From Cymodocea nodosa (taxonomy: Eukaryota; Streptophyta; Magnoliopsida; Alismatales; Cymodoceaceae): a stretch of 64,000 bases of DNA. The position numbers were made by a program, and so were the translations under genes. Below the pieces are notes generated by a model. The model was not told where the DNA came from and searched no databases. It saw nothing but the letters and a program-made list of their open reading frames with translations. Positions 11,525 to 24,313 of the stretch are shown here, piece after piece; position 1 is the first letter of the stretch; the number at the start of each line of letters is the position of its first letter. The DNA is taken from assembly GCA_036874045.1 (NCBI GenBank), contig CM072342.1, positions 8,330,501 to 8,394,500 on the forward strand. The letters are read 5' to 3'.

Positions 11525-12600
11525 AAAGAATTAGAAGAAGAAAGAGATTACTTTTTAGGTATCTTCTGATATAAAAATTAGTATCTTCTATTTCAATTAC
11601 TTCATAAGAATAAATATTTCCCTAGATAGTTATGAAATTTAGACATGTAAAGATACACCTCTTGTTCTATTTCAAAGGTTTTTGGGATAATTTTTCTATT
11701 ATGCCACAACTTTATTTTTTCCTTTTCCACTAATGTTCTTGAATCAGCTTCATTTCTAAACTCTTCTAATTCAATTAATTATTTCTTTTTATGCTCAACA
11801 ACTTAATTTAAGTCAATATTTAAAGTCCTTAATGTTTAATAAGCTTTATGTTCTAATTCAATAAGTAAATGACAATTCTTTTCATATACTATCTTAAAAG
11901 GTGACATTCATAGATTGATTTTATAAGCAATCCTATAAGCCTAGAGTGCATCATCTATTAACCTAGTTACCTAATCTTTTCTAGTAAGATTATCTACTTT
12001 TTCCAAAATTAGTTTAATTTGTTTATTTGCACTCTCAACTTGTCCACTTGTTTGAGAGTGATATGAAATTGTAATATTACGATTTACTCTATATTTCTTC
12101 ATTAAAGCTTTAAAACTTCTATTACAAAAGTGAGTTCCCCTATCACTAATAATAACTTTAGGCACTTTAAATCTAACAATTATATTCATTTTTATAAAAT
12201 GTATTACCACATTGTTGTCATTGGTTTTTATAAGAATTGCTTCTATCCATTTAGACACATAATCCACTCCCAGTAATATATAATTATATTGATTATACAA
12301 AGGAAATAGACCCATAAAATCAATTCTCCACACATCAAAAATTTCAACTTTAATAAAGGCATCATGTTTCTCCTTGATATCCTTCTTATTTGTTAACATC
12401 TTAAACAACTCAATATTTGTGAGTATCTTTAAATAATGTTGATAAATAAAATCCACATTGTAAGACTTTGGGCGAAGTTTTTCCTAAACTAAAATGTCCT
12501 CCACATGCTTGGTCATGATAGAAAGATAATATGTTTTCATATTCAATTTTAAGAACACACCTCCTTATAACTAAGGACATTTCTTAAATAAGAGTCTTCC
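11525..12600 (-). pseudogene. Gypsy-2 integrase
   Basis: Homologous to the Gypsy-1 integrase throughout. The core shows WRIDFMG (Asp), ISDRGTHFCNRSF (Asp) and SGQVESANKQ (Glu), so the D,D,E triad is still readable in one clean 161-codon stretch at 11971-12456. The zinc domain (12457-12600) and the C-terminal domain (11525-11900) are broken by several stops and indels. The upstream frame joins the RNase H linker. Confidence 0.85.
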
Positions 12601-12779
12601 TAATAGTGATATTTTACTCTAGAAAAGAACAATTTCTACTCTGTCTATTCGAATCCTTAGGTATTAACCTTGTAACTAGATAATTAACTATGTTTGCATA
12701 TTAAGACATTGTTTCTATTGTCATTAATTGTTCATTAGCAAAGTGATCCTTAATCTCAATTTTAAATTTTTCTATTTGT

Positions 12780-14200
12780 AATATTAATAAGTGATCAGCT
12801 ACTACATTCTCACATCCTTTTTTATCTTTAATTTCTAAGTCAAATTCTTGCAATTATAATATGTCCTAGATCAGTTGAGGCTTAGTTTCTTTCTTAGCTA
12901 TTAGATGCTTTAAAGCTAAATGATCTATGTATATTATTACTTTAACTCCTATTAAATATGATCTAAATTTTTTTAATGCAAACACAATAACTAATAATTC
13001 TTTTTTAGTAGTTGTGTAATTTACCAGAGCTTCATTAAATGTTTTACTTATATAATGAATTATTTTAAGGGATTTTTCTTTTTTTTTTCCTAGCACAACT
13101 CCTACAATAAAGTTAGATGCATCACATATTAACTTAAATGGGTGATTCCAATTAGGTGCTTGTATTATAGGAATTGTAATTAAGCTAGTTTTAAGCTTAA
13201 AGAAAGTTTCATTACATTTTCTATCAAAGTTAAATGAGACATCCTTTAACAAATTAGTTAATAGTTTAGCTATTTTGCTAAAATCTTTGATAAATCTCTT
13301 GTAAAATCTTACATGCCCTAAAAATGATCTAATATCTATTACTATTTTAGGTTTTGGTAAATTTACTTCTAGTCCTTTCATTAAAACAACATACCTTAAG
13401 ACTATTTCTTGTTTCACCATAATTTTTCCCAATTCAAAACCAAATTTTTCTCTACATAACGACTCAACATTAGTTTTAAGTTGTTCAAACATATTTCAAA
13501 TGAAGTATCATATACTATAAGGTCATCTATGAATATTTCTAGAAAATCTTCAATCATTCCGATAAAAATACCTTGCATACACCTTTGGAAAATAGTTGGT
13601 GCATTGCATAATCCAAATGACATTCTTTTAAAAGTATAAGTTCCATTAGGACATGTGAAAGTTATTTTCTCTTGATCCTCTAATGCTACTAGAACTTGGT
13701 TATATCCTAAATACTCATTTAGGAAATAAAAATATTGTTGATCTACTAACTTTTCTAACATTTGATCTAAAAATGGTAAAGGAAAGTAATCTTTCCTAGT
13801 CACAGCATTTAACTTCCTATAATCAATACATACTTTCCAGTCGAATTGGATTATTACTAAGATCAATTCTTGACTTTCATTCCTAGTAACAATTAACCCT
13901 AATTCTTTTGAAACAACATGGATTGGACTAACCCATGAGCTATTAAAAATCGAATATATGATGTTATTATCTAACCATTTCATAATTTTTTTCCTAACTA
14001 CTTCTTTAAGGTTTGGATTTAATCTACATTTAAGAATTCTTACTAGTTTAACATTTTCTTCTAGATATATATGATGTCGGCATATAGTTGGACTTAACCC
14101 TTTTATATCAACCATAGTCTATCCTATTACTTCTCTATATTTCTTTACTACTTTTTCTAATTCAGAAATTTAATCTTCTTTTAAATCTGATGATATAATT
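12780..14200 (-). pseudogene. Gypsy-2 reverse transcriptase and RNase H
   Basis: A clean 233-codon stretch (13414-14115) covers the RT fingers and palm, with IDYRKLNAVTRKDYFPLPF, RMSFGLCNAPTIFQRC and a catalytic FIDD at 13522-13533. A small deletion follows, then the thumb ([18 protein letters not shown]) and RNase H with LICDAS, KKELLVIVFAL and YIDHLALKHL (12866-13492). Where Gypsy-1 has a stop after the fingers, this copy still has Gln. Many Val/Ile and charge changes suggest long decay without selection. Confidence 0.87.
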
Positions 14201-14211
14201 ATAGGACACAT

Positions 14212-14990
14212 CTAGTCCTTCTCAAGCAATCTATAAGTCAACTCAGGAGGTAATGATTTTAATTCTAGATGCTGACCATTAGCAACTAGAGCTTCTAATT
14301 TAGCATTTTCATCCCTAACATCAAATTCGTCTTGATCTTTTGTAATTTCTATGCTTAAGTCTTTATCTATATTTTTACTTTCTTTAAGATTTTCAATATT
14401 TAATTGTCTATTTAATTCTTCTTGAATCACATCTTTTAACATGTCTCTTTCATCATCTAGAAAGTTTATAGTATGTAAAGATATGTCTAACTAAACCTTC
14501 ATTTCCTTTTAATTTGAAAATATTTAGTTAAGTATCCTCATATCATAAGTTAATTTCATTATTCCACTTTTATAGTTTATAATTACCTCTAAAGTTGCTA
14601 AAAATGGTCTTTCCAAAATTAAAGATGTACCATTGTTCTGACTCATAGTTTTTTGGGAATCCAAAACTACAATATCTATAGGATAAATGAAATTTTTAAC
14701 TTCAATTAAGACATCATCTATTTTTCCTAAGGTATCTTATACTTTGATCTACTAATTGAATTACAGTCTTAAATGGATTTAAGCCTTTTAATCTTAATGA
14801 TACAAATATGTCACTTAGCATAATATTTATACTTACACTTAGGTTTATTAAGGTTCTATTCAAAATCATATTACTTATTGTGCATGATATAATAGGTGTT
14901 CCTAGATCAAATAATTCTTTAGGAATCTAAGATAGAAATAAAGAACTATTTTACTCTACTAAAAATACTTTTTTCATCACTTTCCTCTCT
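14212..14990 (-). pseudogene. Gypsy-2 protease region
   Basis: Collinear with the Gypsy-1 protease. The active-site block is degenerate (INLSVSINIM), again with Asn in place of the catalytic Asp (14843-14845). A 76-codon clean tail at 14212-14442 has the same acidic composition and the same ending LPPELTY as Gypsy-1. Several stops and frameshifts lie between 14450 and 14980. Confidence 0.7.
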
Positions 14991-14999
14991 CTCTCTTCT

Positions 15000-16038
15000 T
15001 AATACACCAATTCTTAAGAAATTTAGCATATGGTGGCATTTTCTACAATAAGTCTAATAGAGAAATGTTAACTTGCATTTTTTCAAATATTTCTCAAATT
15101 TTCTATTTTTTTTAAGAAATGTTTGTTGTAATTTTTCAAGATATGGAGCTAATGCTTGTGATTTAAAGGATTCATTTTCTTGTCCCAAATTTCCTTTAGA
15201 TTCTATCTTATCTTTTTCTCTTTCTTGTTCATTTGCAATTTTACTTTTAGATTCAAATTTTTCTTCATTCATTTCTATATCTTCAAATATTATATGTTCA
15301 TTTTCATTTTGAAGATTGTTCTCACTTATATGTACCTCATTTTCTTTTTGAATTCTAAATGGCACATAAGTTCTATATCTCAATGTCACATATACATTTT
15401 CTACATTCTTAGAAATTTCATGGTTTTCTTGCATTTCTATAGGTGGATTAATTTTCTCAATTCCTATTTTCTTTGTAATTTCATTTATCTTCATATCTTG
15501 TACTTGATGCACATTTTTGAATTCTAATTGTTCATTTACATTAACTTGTTGATCTTACATGTAATTTCATTGTTTATTCATCAAGTATTTTTAGCTTTCT
15601 TTCTAGATCATTTAATCTCATTGCATTCAATTTTTGATTAATTTTCATTATAGTTTTCTCAGTGTCATAAACAATATCTATTTTAGGTTCTAAATAATTT
15701 TCCTGATAATTTACTTGGTTAACTTCTTGATGATAATACATGTATTCTTCTAATTTGTCTAGGTTTTATTCTAAACTTTGTTCAAGTCTATTATACCAAT
15801 CCCATATTTCTTTTTTTCTAGACATATTACTCGTCCTAAAGTGATTGTTATTTTAGTAAACTATAGGTGTTTCATACTCAATCCTATATTGAATATAATT
15901 CATCTATTGCTCATTTGATCTAGTCATCTACAATTGTCTTAGCTTTAAACAATCAATAATATCATGACCTTCTAAATTGTAGAATTCACATATGCTAACT
16001 ACAGGTTTTAGAAATCTTTGAGTATAAGTATACACCAT
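15000..16038 (-). pseudogene. gag: Gypsy-2 gag, knuckle and C-terminal part
   Basis: A CCHC-like knuckle (CEFYNLEGHDIIDC, 15949-15990) has its second Cys changed to Tyr. It is followed by a coiled-coil-like region, YVTLRYRTYVPFRIQKEN and a Lys/Glu-rich stretch up to protease. An ATG at 16036-16038 lies in frame 16 codons before the knuckle, only about 75 bp from the primer site. The capsid domain that Gypsy-H still has is therefore absent. Stops are frequent. Whether the ATG was ever used as a start is not known. Confidence 0.7.
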
Positions 16039-16112
16039 ATTCTCAATGATAAAATCACACAACACTTACTGCTATGAAAACAAATTAATGCTATAATTTT
16101 TAGATTGTCAGC

Positions 16113-16131
16113 TCCTTGAAAATGATGCTAG
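16113..16131 (-). other. Degenerate primer binding site
   Basis: The minus strand next to the LTR reads AGCATCATTTTCAAGGA after a short spacer. Spacing and partial similarity fit the TGGCGCC-type site, complementary to an Asp tRNA, that Athila elements use, but many positions have changed. Confidence 0.45.
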
Positions 16132-16139
16132 GAAAACCT

Positions 16140-17959
16140 TGTCTTGTTTTCTTAAGTGTATTTTTTTATAACTAACAAATAATTTTCACGAACTATTTCT
16201 AATTTTAGTAACTTAGTTTGTTAAATTTATTGCAAGTGCATAACATTTATTGTATAAGTATGCAAGTATAGGTTGAACCCACAAGAAATTGTCAAAATCA
16301 CTTTACGTTATACATTTTCATAGCCAGGGTATAGTGTATATTCACAATATGCTCACTCCATTGATTTACAGTTAACTCAACGAACTTAGTTCATGGAGTT
16401 ATACTCAACAAACTTACCTCATGGAGTTATAGTTAACTTATCGAGCTCTTGGGTAACCAATAATTAATATTGTAAGTTGCAAAAGAATACGGTCATCCAT
16501 TGGCCGACTCTATACATTACAAACAACATTAATTAAGCTTTTAAAGGCTATGTCATATTACATTCATCATTGATTGATTTAGCATTCAATACTTCTAAAC
16601 AATAGATTTTTAAATCAAGATTTTAGAGATTTATATTAACTAGTTTAAAAAAATTAAAAATATGCTTTTCTATAATTGAATTGAAATAAACACAAAACAT
16701 TCAACAATACTAACAATACAAACACAAATGATACAACATAGATTTGATAAACATAAAAACAAATAATGAGTTTTGTTTTGTTTTTGTTTTTGTTTTTGTT
16801 CCTTCAAATAAGTAAGTGATGAAAGGTAAAATTCTCTATTGGCAGTAAGAAACTTTTGTCACTACTTATGACATGATTACACCACTGAAAACTTAACAAC
16901 TTATTGTTAAGCACTCCTCTCCCTACTAAATTATGAACTTAGACTTTTGTAAGTTGATCTCTTCTTTAGAATAGCGGCATCAACCTAAAACCAAGGCTAA
17001 AAGTTTTACTATCTCTTAAGAGATGATACGGTGCTTGGTGAAAATATTCTTCCTTCTTGTGACACGATCACTCCTTATAGTGGTTGTTAATCACTATCTT
17101 TAACTCAGAATTGACCTGACATCTGGAAAATATCTTCACAATATGATAGATGGTGGTAATGGTGGTATTGGTGGGAGCTCAAGAAATGTCTGATGCTTCT
17201 TTAGTGAGCACAGTTCTCTTCGCCTTTTTCATTCTTTTTCTTTTCCTTTTATAATTCTTTTAGTAATAACTACTTCTGCCAAAATCACTAGTTAGATTTC
17301 CTTCATTTGCAACAATGATGGTGATTACTTCTTCATTCCATAATTTAGATCATGGTGTGATTCGTGTAATGTGGTTTCCTTCAAATTTTCTACAACTGCT
17401 CACATTCGAATATTAGAAAATAAATGGTCCATGGAGTTAGTATAGCTCAATGAACTTACTCCATTAACTTAACTATAACTCAACAGACTTGTTTAGTTCT
17501 ATAGTTTAATAGAACAAAATATTTATATAACACTTACACTTAATATGTAAAAGAAGTAATTTCTAATCATCATAATTAGATGTGTGAAATAATTTCTAAC
17601 TTTACAAGGTTCTGTAAACTTATCATAGTAATATTAAGAGATTTTGTAAATTTTCCTTAGTAATATTACGAGATTCTGTAAACTTACCTTAGTAATATTA
17701 CGAGGTTTTATAAAGTTACCTTCGTAATATTATGAGGCTTCATGCTTAATGCTATAAAACTACACATAAATTAGGTTTTCAATCTTTCAGAAATAATACT
17801 TAATTAATATTTAATTCTTTTAAATTATGCATTTTCTTTAATTATGACTTGTAATTATATAAATGTAATATAATAGCTTAATTCTCATATGATAAGAAAA
17901 ATACAATACAATTAACCATTCATTAACCACTAATATTGTGCATAATTTCATTTTAAACA
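16140..17959 (-). repeat. R1 LTR (Gypsy-2 5' LTR)
   Basis: Begins TGTCTTG and ends TTTTAAACA on the plus strand. It contains the conserved block reading AGTATAGGTTGAACCCACA (16266-16284), a GGTGGT run near 17155, and stem-loop motifs of TAACTCAAC type at 16370-16440 and 17420-17480. A row of four short repeats (GTAATATTACGAGG type) lies at 17620-17740. It is collinear with 21199-22802 and 48505-50845. Confidence 0.85.
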
Positions 17960-18819
17960 ATTAGCATTATAAACTTATATAGTTATAATTTTTGCTCGTA
18001 ATAAAATTATTTATTGATTAAATATTCAATATATGTCCATTGGTTAAACCGATAAGCAACAAACTTACTTTGTTGATTATTATATTACCAAATGAACATG
18101 TCACATGTATGACATATGTTGAACTTGTTGAGTTACAAGTCTATTCTATTTTATGCATTTAGTTATTATTAACACAATGTCTTGTTATTACACTTATAAA
18201 AGTTTTGGATGAGAAAGTTTATTTTGCAAGAAATTTTTTAAAGGATCCAAGATTGATGATTCAAAAAAATTTAAGAGGAAAGCATGGATCAGAATGTGTG
18301 TATTTTAAAATTTGAATTTGAAAGTAAAAATAGAAGACATGAAGAGTGGACATTGATCATGGATGAATTTGAAGGATATGCATAAAGTGGAAACTGATTA
18401 TAAAAGGCATAGAATTCTTGTTGATCAAAATATCCTTATACATTGAAAGAAATATACTTATAGGGACATATCTCTTAAGAGAAAAACTCTTAGAAGAAAG
18501 GAAATTCAGCAACTTTGGTGAAGAGCAACATTTCAAACATTTGTCATTGAAGATTTACAAAAGAAGAAGAAAAGAAAATTCTCAAACAAGAAGAAATGTT
18601 TTTAATTTCACAATTTAGTTTTCTCTATTAATAATTATGAAATTGTTTAGATGAAGTATTGCATTGTTATATCATTGCATCTAAAATTTCTAAGGAAAGT
18701 TGAATTGTAAATTGTAATTAAAATTTTCTCAACTTGTTTTAATTTTGAAGTTTTGATTATAAATGAAAATATTGAAAAACAAAATTCACCCCCTCTTATG
18801 TAGCCTTCTATCCTCTACA
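17960..18819 (+). repeat. Copia-2 5' LTR
   Basis: 860 bp, from ATTAGCATTATAAAC to TCCTCTACA. It matches 30893-31785 base for base over long stretches, with scattered differences. The first 11 bp of the LTR are missing at the junction with Gypsy-2. Confidence 0.85.
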
Positions 18820-18822
18820 AAG

Positions 18823-18834
18823 TGGTATCAGATC
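18823..18834 (+). other. Primer binding site, initiator-Met tRNA type
   Basis: TGGTATCAGATC, three bases after the LTR end. It agrees with the usual copia primer site at 10 of 12 positions. Confidence 0.8.
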
Positions 18835-18965
18835 TTCATTTAACTTCATTGATTTTACACACAAATTGATATCTAAGCATAGATTTAACTTTATTAATTT
18901 TAGGCTTAATTGATATTAAAAGTTTGATTATTTAAAATCTTATAGGTTGAAAAATCTAATGTTAA

Positions 18966-21193
18966 ATGACTATTAGAAATGGTAATTTTTCTTTATATGA
19001 AGGCTAGAATCTTAACTCTCATTTATTTAATGAAATACATTTTAAATATTAGAAATATAAGATGATAATCTTTCTTCAAAGTATAGATCACAAGTTATGG
19101 TTTATGATTTCTAAACCATATACTCCGTTAACCACACCTTATAATATCTAGACAATTAGTAAAAAATAAAACTTTAAATGTAAAAGACTTAAATATCTTA
19201 TTTTGTGCATTGAGTTATGATCAGTTCAATAAAGTGTCTACATATAAATCTATTTATGAAGTATGGCATGCATTAAAAGTTTTGTATGAAGGTAATTTTC
19301 AAGTTAAAGAGATTAAGATTAATATGTTAGTTCATAAATATGAACTCTTTAAGATGCATGATAATGAAAGTATTTTTGAAATGTTTTCTAAATTCTTAAA
19401 TATAATAAATTCTTTAAAATGCCTAGAAAAGAATTTTGAACAAAAGGATTTGGTAAGAAAAATTCTCAGATCCTTAAGTTCTAGATGGTCTCAAAAAGTG
19501 ACTTCAATTAAGGAATTACAAGAGTTAAATATTTATATTGTTAATGAACTAATAGGAAATTTAACTACTTAGAAGTTCAATTAAATGATTCTCTTAATCA
19601 CAATAAATCAAAATTAATTCAGATTCTCATATATTAACTAATTCTTATGAGGACTTGATTTTGCTAACTAAGAAATTCAAGAAAGTATGGAAAACTAGGA
19701 GACAACAAAAGAATAAAAAGGAAAAGCCCTCATCATCAAAATCTCTAAATGAAAAAGATTCTTCATCTAGAAAATATTTATTATAACTATAAGAAACATG
19801 GCCATCTTTCTTTGAACTGTCCCATAAGAAAAAATAAAAAATAAAGTAGAATAAATCAGAAGAAGACTTAGAAAAAGTTTTAAAAGTCATTTGGGATGAC
19901 ATGTTAGAAGAATCTAAATCTAAGAAATCATCATCAAAATCCTCACATTCAAAAGAAAAACAAGTGTTAGAAGATGTTGCCAATGTATGTTTCATGACAG
20001 ATGAATTTGAGGTAATTTCTAATCTTGAAAATCATTTAGATTTTGACTTTGATAAATTATTATGTACTTGTATTATTGCATAAACTTAAAGCTTGTAAAT
20101 TGGAAAATGAGAACATTAGAAATTCTTTATCCATTGTGGAAGAAGAAAATTATTTCTTTTCTACAACTTTAGAAAGGTTTAAATGTGATAATGAAAAGTA
20201 TGTTGCAGATTTATATAGATTGAAAGTTAATGAATCTATTCTACATGAACAAATACAGAATATAAATGCTGAGAAATTAAAAACAGAATCAGAAAATGAA
20301 AAATTGAGAATTAATATAAGTGATCTTTAGTTAGAAATTGACAAACTAAAATTGAGAGAGCAGGATCTAAATTCCACAATTGATAAATAGAATTCAAGTC
20401 AAACTAAATTAGACAAATTAACCAGTACTTTAGGGGTGTCATATAAATTTAGCTTAGGATTTGATTATACTAAAAATTCTGAATCTCAAGCCAACAAAGG
20501 ATTTATTAGTTGCAATTTAAGCAAATCATAGATGAAAATTCCTTTTATTATGAAACAAGGTGATAAATATGTAGAAGTAGGAACTTCAAGGGATGAATCA
20601 TGTAGTAAATATATAAAACAATGTGATTTATCTAAATGTACTTCTGACATAACTACTAATGTTTCTAAAAATATTGTTTCATATTCTAGAAATTTTGTTA
20701 CTAATGTTTCTAAAATCTCAAATTCTTGGAGTAAATAAGAAATTCAGAAACGTGTGTATGAAATTCAAAATAAGGGTAATAGACTCATTATTGTTTTTAC
20801 ATATACTTTATCTGAAAATTCTTGTGCAAAAAAAGATTTTATATGTATTAAAAATTTAAATATGAGTACAAAATATTGGTACGATCTTATTGAAATGTAT
20901 GAACATGACCAACATGAATTTACATCTAATAACAATTGGTTTGGTTATACTACATTTGAAAATAAAAAGAATGTTAGTAAAAATAATAATTCTAAAAGTA
21001 GTATTGGAGCTAATAATAAATCAGTAATACTTATACATAATAAGATTATAAATGATAATGTTAATCTATTTTTAAATAATAAGAAGAAAAATACTTTTAA
21101 GGAACTTAGTTCTCAAAAACAATAGGTATGAAAAAATAGTTCTTAATTTATTTTGTAAGAGAAAACAACATCAAAATAGATCTTGGATAGTGA
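18966..21193 (+). pseudogene. gag: Copia-2 gag
   Basis: Starts at an ATG (18966) in front of RNGNFSLYEG, 143 bp after the LTR. The Gag domain is cleanest at 19210-19572 (KYELFKMHDNESIFEMFSKF). The CCHC knuckle near 19780-19830 is ruined: the first two Cys codons are Tyr (TAT for TGT), leaving YYNYKKHGHLSLNCP. A Ser/Lys/Glu-rich stretch, a coiled-coil-like segment (20043-20330) and an Asn-rich tail lead to the protease, which begins ILDSEA just before the inserted LTR. It is homologous to Copia-1 throughout. Confidence 0.83.
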
Positions 21194-21198
21194 AGCAT

Positions 21199-22802
21199 TG
21201 TCTTGTCAACTTAAGTGTATTTTTCTATAAGTAATAAGTAATTTCATGAATAAGATTTAATTTCAATAACTTAGTTTGTTAAATTGACTACAAGTACACA
21301 ACATCTATATTATAAGTATGCAAGTATAGGTTGAACCCATAAGAAATAGTTGAAATTAACTTAACTCTTTAAATTTTCATATACTCCATTGATTTACGAT
21401 TAACTCAACAGACTAAGTTCGTGAAGTTACAGTTAACTCAACAAGCTCTTTAGTAACTTCTAATTAGTATTGTTGATTGCAAAAGAACTCGACCATCAAT
21501 TGGGCAATTCCATACATTACAAATAACAACTTTTATACTCTTCAAATGCTATTTTATATTAAATTTATCACTGATCAATTCTAACATTCAAATACTCCAA
21601 ATAGTAAGCAAATCAATCATGATTCTAAATATTTATACTAACTGTTTTCAATACTAAATCATACTATTCTATATAAATTGAAATATTATAAACAGAAAAC
21701 ATTTAAACAAATAATACAAACACATATGATAAAAACATAGATGTAATATTCTCTATCAATAGTAAGATATGATGTAATACAATGATGTAATTGTAAATAT
21801 ATATTAAATTTTTATTTTTATTGTTCCTCAAGATGGATGATTCCTAAAAGGTAATATTCTCTTCAATAGTAAAAGAAAACTTCTATCACTACATTTAACA
21901 CGATTACACCTCTAAAAACTTAATCACTTACTATTAAGCACTCTTCTCCCTACTAAATTGCGAACCTAGACTTTTGTAAGTTGATCTCTTCTTTAGCATA
22001 GTTGTATCAACCCAAAACTAAGGCTAGAAGTTTTACTATCTCTTGAGAGATGATTTGATACTTAGTGAAAATGTTATTCCTTCTTGTGACGTGATCACTC
22101 CATACAATGGTTGTCAATTATTATGTTTTGCTTGGAATCAACCCAATATCTAGAAAGTATCCTCACAGACCTTCGATGGATGGTGGTAATGGTGGTATTG
22201 GTGGAAGCTTAAGGAACATTTGATGCTTTTTGAAGTGTAGACAATTCTCCCCCTTTTCTTCATTCTCTCTCTTTTTCTTTTATATTTCTTTTAGTAATAA
22301 CTGGTTCCACCTAAATCACTAGTTGGATTTTCTTCATTTGTATCAATGATGGTAATTACTTTTTCATTCCACATTAAGACCATGACATGGTTCATGCAAC
22401 ATGGTTTCCTTCATATTTCCTACAATTACTCACAAATGAATATTAAAAAAATAGTTGGTCTGTAGATTTAGTGCAACTCAACAGACTTACTCTATTGACT
22501 TAATTATTAACTCAACAGATCGACCTCGAGTTTTAACTCAATGAATTCATTCAATTATGTAGTTTAATAAAACAAATACTTATATAACATTTAACACTCA
22601 ATATGTAAAAGTAGTAATTTCTAATTCATTTATGAATGATACTTAATTAACCACAAATTCCTTTAAATTATGCACATTCTTTAATTAAGGCTTATAATTA
22701 TATAATTATAACATAATGCCTTAATTCTCATATGATAAATTAAATACTATGTAATTAACTGTTCATTAACCACTAATATTATACATAATTTTATTCTAAA
22801 TA
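21199..22802 (-). repeat. R1 solo LTR inserted in Copia-2 protease
   Basis: Begins TGTCTTGTC, ends TTCTAAATA, and is flanked by AGCAT (21194-21198) and AGTAT (22803-22807), a 5-bp target duplication with one change. The Copia-2 protease frame stops on the left at the active site and resumes on the right with the sequence for SHMT. At 1.6 kb it is shorter than the other R1 copies. A solo LTR of this kind arises by recombination between the two LTRs of an inserted Gypsy element. Confidence 0.85.
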
Positions 22803-22807
22803 AGTAT

Positions 22808-24313
22808 TAAGTCACATGACCAGATACAAAAGCCTATTGGAAAATTTTACAAATGCAAAGAAAGAAAGTATAACATTTGAAAATAAAAGAAAGTAAAAAA
22901 TTATAGGTATGGGGAATGTTCAAATAACCTTTACTTGTATTATTTCAAATGTGCTATACGTAGAAAACCTAGGATTTAATTTGCTAAGTGTTATATAATT
23001 AATAAATAATAGATATTGTGTGATATTTGAAGATAACTTATGTAAAATTATTGATAAAATTTTAGATAAAACTAAGTTTATTGTTAGAAGAAAAGGTTCT
23101 ATTTGTATATTTAAAGGGTTATCTTTACCTTCTAGTGTAATAGATTTAAGTTCATGTTTGCTAGCTGAAACCAATAATGTATATCTTTGGTATAAAAGGG
23201 TTAGGCATATAAAAATGAAATTGTTGCATAAATTATCTAGTAAAAATTTAGTAAGAGATTTACCAAAGGTTAAATACTCAAATGACTTTATGTGTGATGC
23301 TTGTGAGTTAGATAAACTTCATAAAAACTCTTTTAAATCCAAAAATAATATATCAAGAAAGAAAGTCTTAAAACTCATACATATGGATTTATTTGGACCA
23401 ACAATAATTATGAGTCTTGGTGGTAAACAATATGTATTTATTTTAGTAGATAACTTTTTTAGATACACTTGAGTATATTTTTTAACGTCAAAAATAGAAG
23501 TATTTAAAAAATTTAAAATGTTTTGTAATCTTGTTTAGAATGAACAAGGTGTCTCTATTCAAAAACTTAAGAGTGATCATGGTATTGAATTTGACAATGA
23601 TCAAATAGATAACTATTGTAAATATCTAAGCATTGATCTCATATATTTTTTTCCAAGAGCATCATCTCAAAATGATGTTGTTGAAAAAAATAATTAATCA
23701 CTTTAGGAAATTGTCAAAACTATGTTAAATGAACTTAGATTACCTCAAAATCTTTGGGTTGAAGTAGTTAATATAGCTTGTTATATTATTAACAGAAGTT
23801 ATTTAAGACCTCTTGTTAATAAAATACCTTTTAAAATTATGTATGATAGGGTTCCAAAAATTTCCTATATGAAACTCTTTGGTTGTAAATGTTTTATTCT
23901 TAACACTAAAGATAAAAGGGATAAATTTCAAGTCAAAGTGGATGAAAGAATTTTTATAGGTTAACTAGAAGTCAAGTCTATAGAGTTTATATAAAACTTT
24001 TAGAACTATAGAAGAAACCTTATATGTGAGCTTTGATGAAAATTCATTTAGAGAATTAAAATCTAGAAATAATAATAATGATATCGTTAATCTCCCAAAA
24101 GATTTAGAGAATGATAAAGAAATTGAAGATTTATCTAAGAAAATCAAAAATATAAATTGGAATGATCAAACTAATAATTAAGGTGATGTACTTCAAGATG
24201 TTGATGAGAATAATGAGCAAAATCATAGACATTAGTGTTATTCTTCATCATATCCAATCACTCAAGTTATTAGTGATATTACTGAGAGTTAAAACTAGAG
24301 CTTTAGTAAATAT
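22808..24313 (+). pseudogene. Copia-2 protease remainder and integrase
   Basis: Protease sequence resumes at 22808. A pre-integrase zinc region (VRHIKMKLLHKLSSKNLV ... CDACELDKLHK) lies at 23190-23330. The integrase core has Asp in LIHMDLFGPT (23380-23405), Asp in SDHGIEFDND (about 23572) and Glu in NDVVEKNN, the D,D,E pattern of copia. GCKCFILNTKDKRDKF (near 23885) marks the conserved C-terminal part. Trp and Gln codons are stops at several points (23470, 23540, 23697). Confidence 0.85.

Larger units (their letters stand above)
9867..17959 (-). mobile_element. Gypsy-2: Athila-like Ty3/gypsy element
   Basis: On the minus strand: R1 LTR (16140-17959), primer site, short gag with a CCHC knuckle, protease, RT, RNase H, integrase, the tail of a third ORF, and a long 3' non-coding region. 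It is homologous to Gypsy-1 along its whole pol but more decayed. Its 5' LTR sits 11 bp inside the 5' LTR of Copia-2, so it probably inserted into Copia-2. The expected 3' LTR and the left target duplication are missing: at 9866 the 3' region stops against an inverted R1 piece. Confidence 0.8.
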
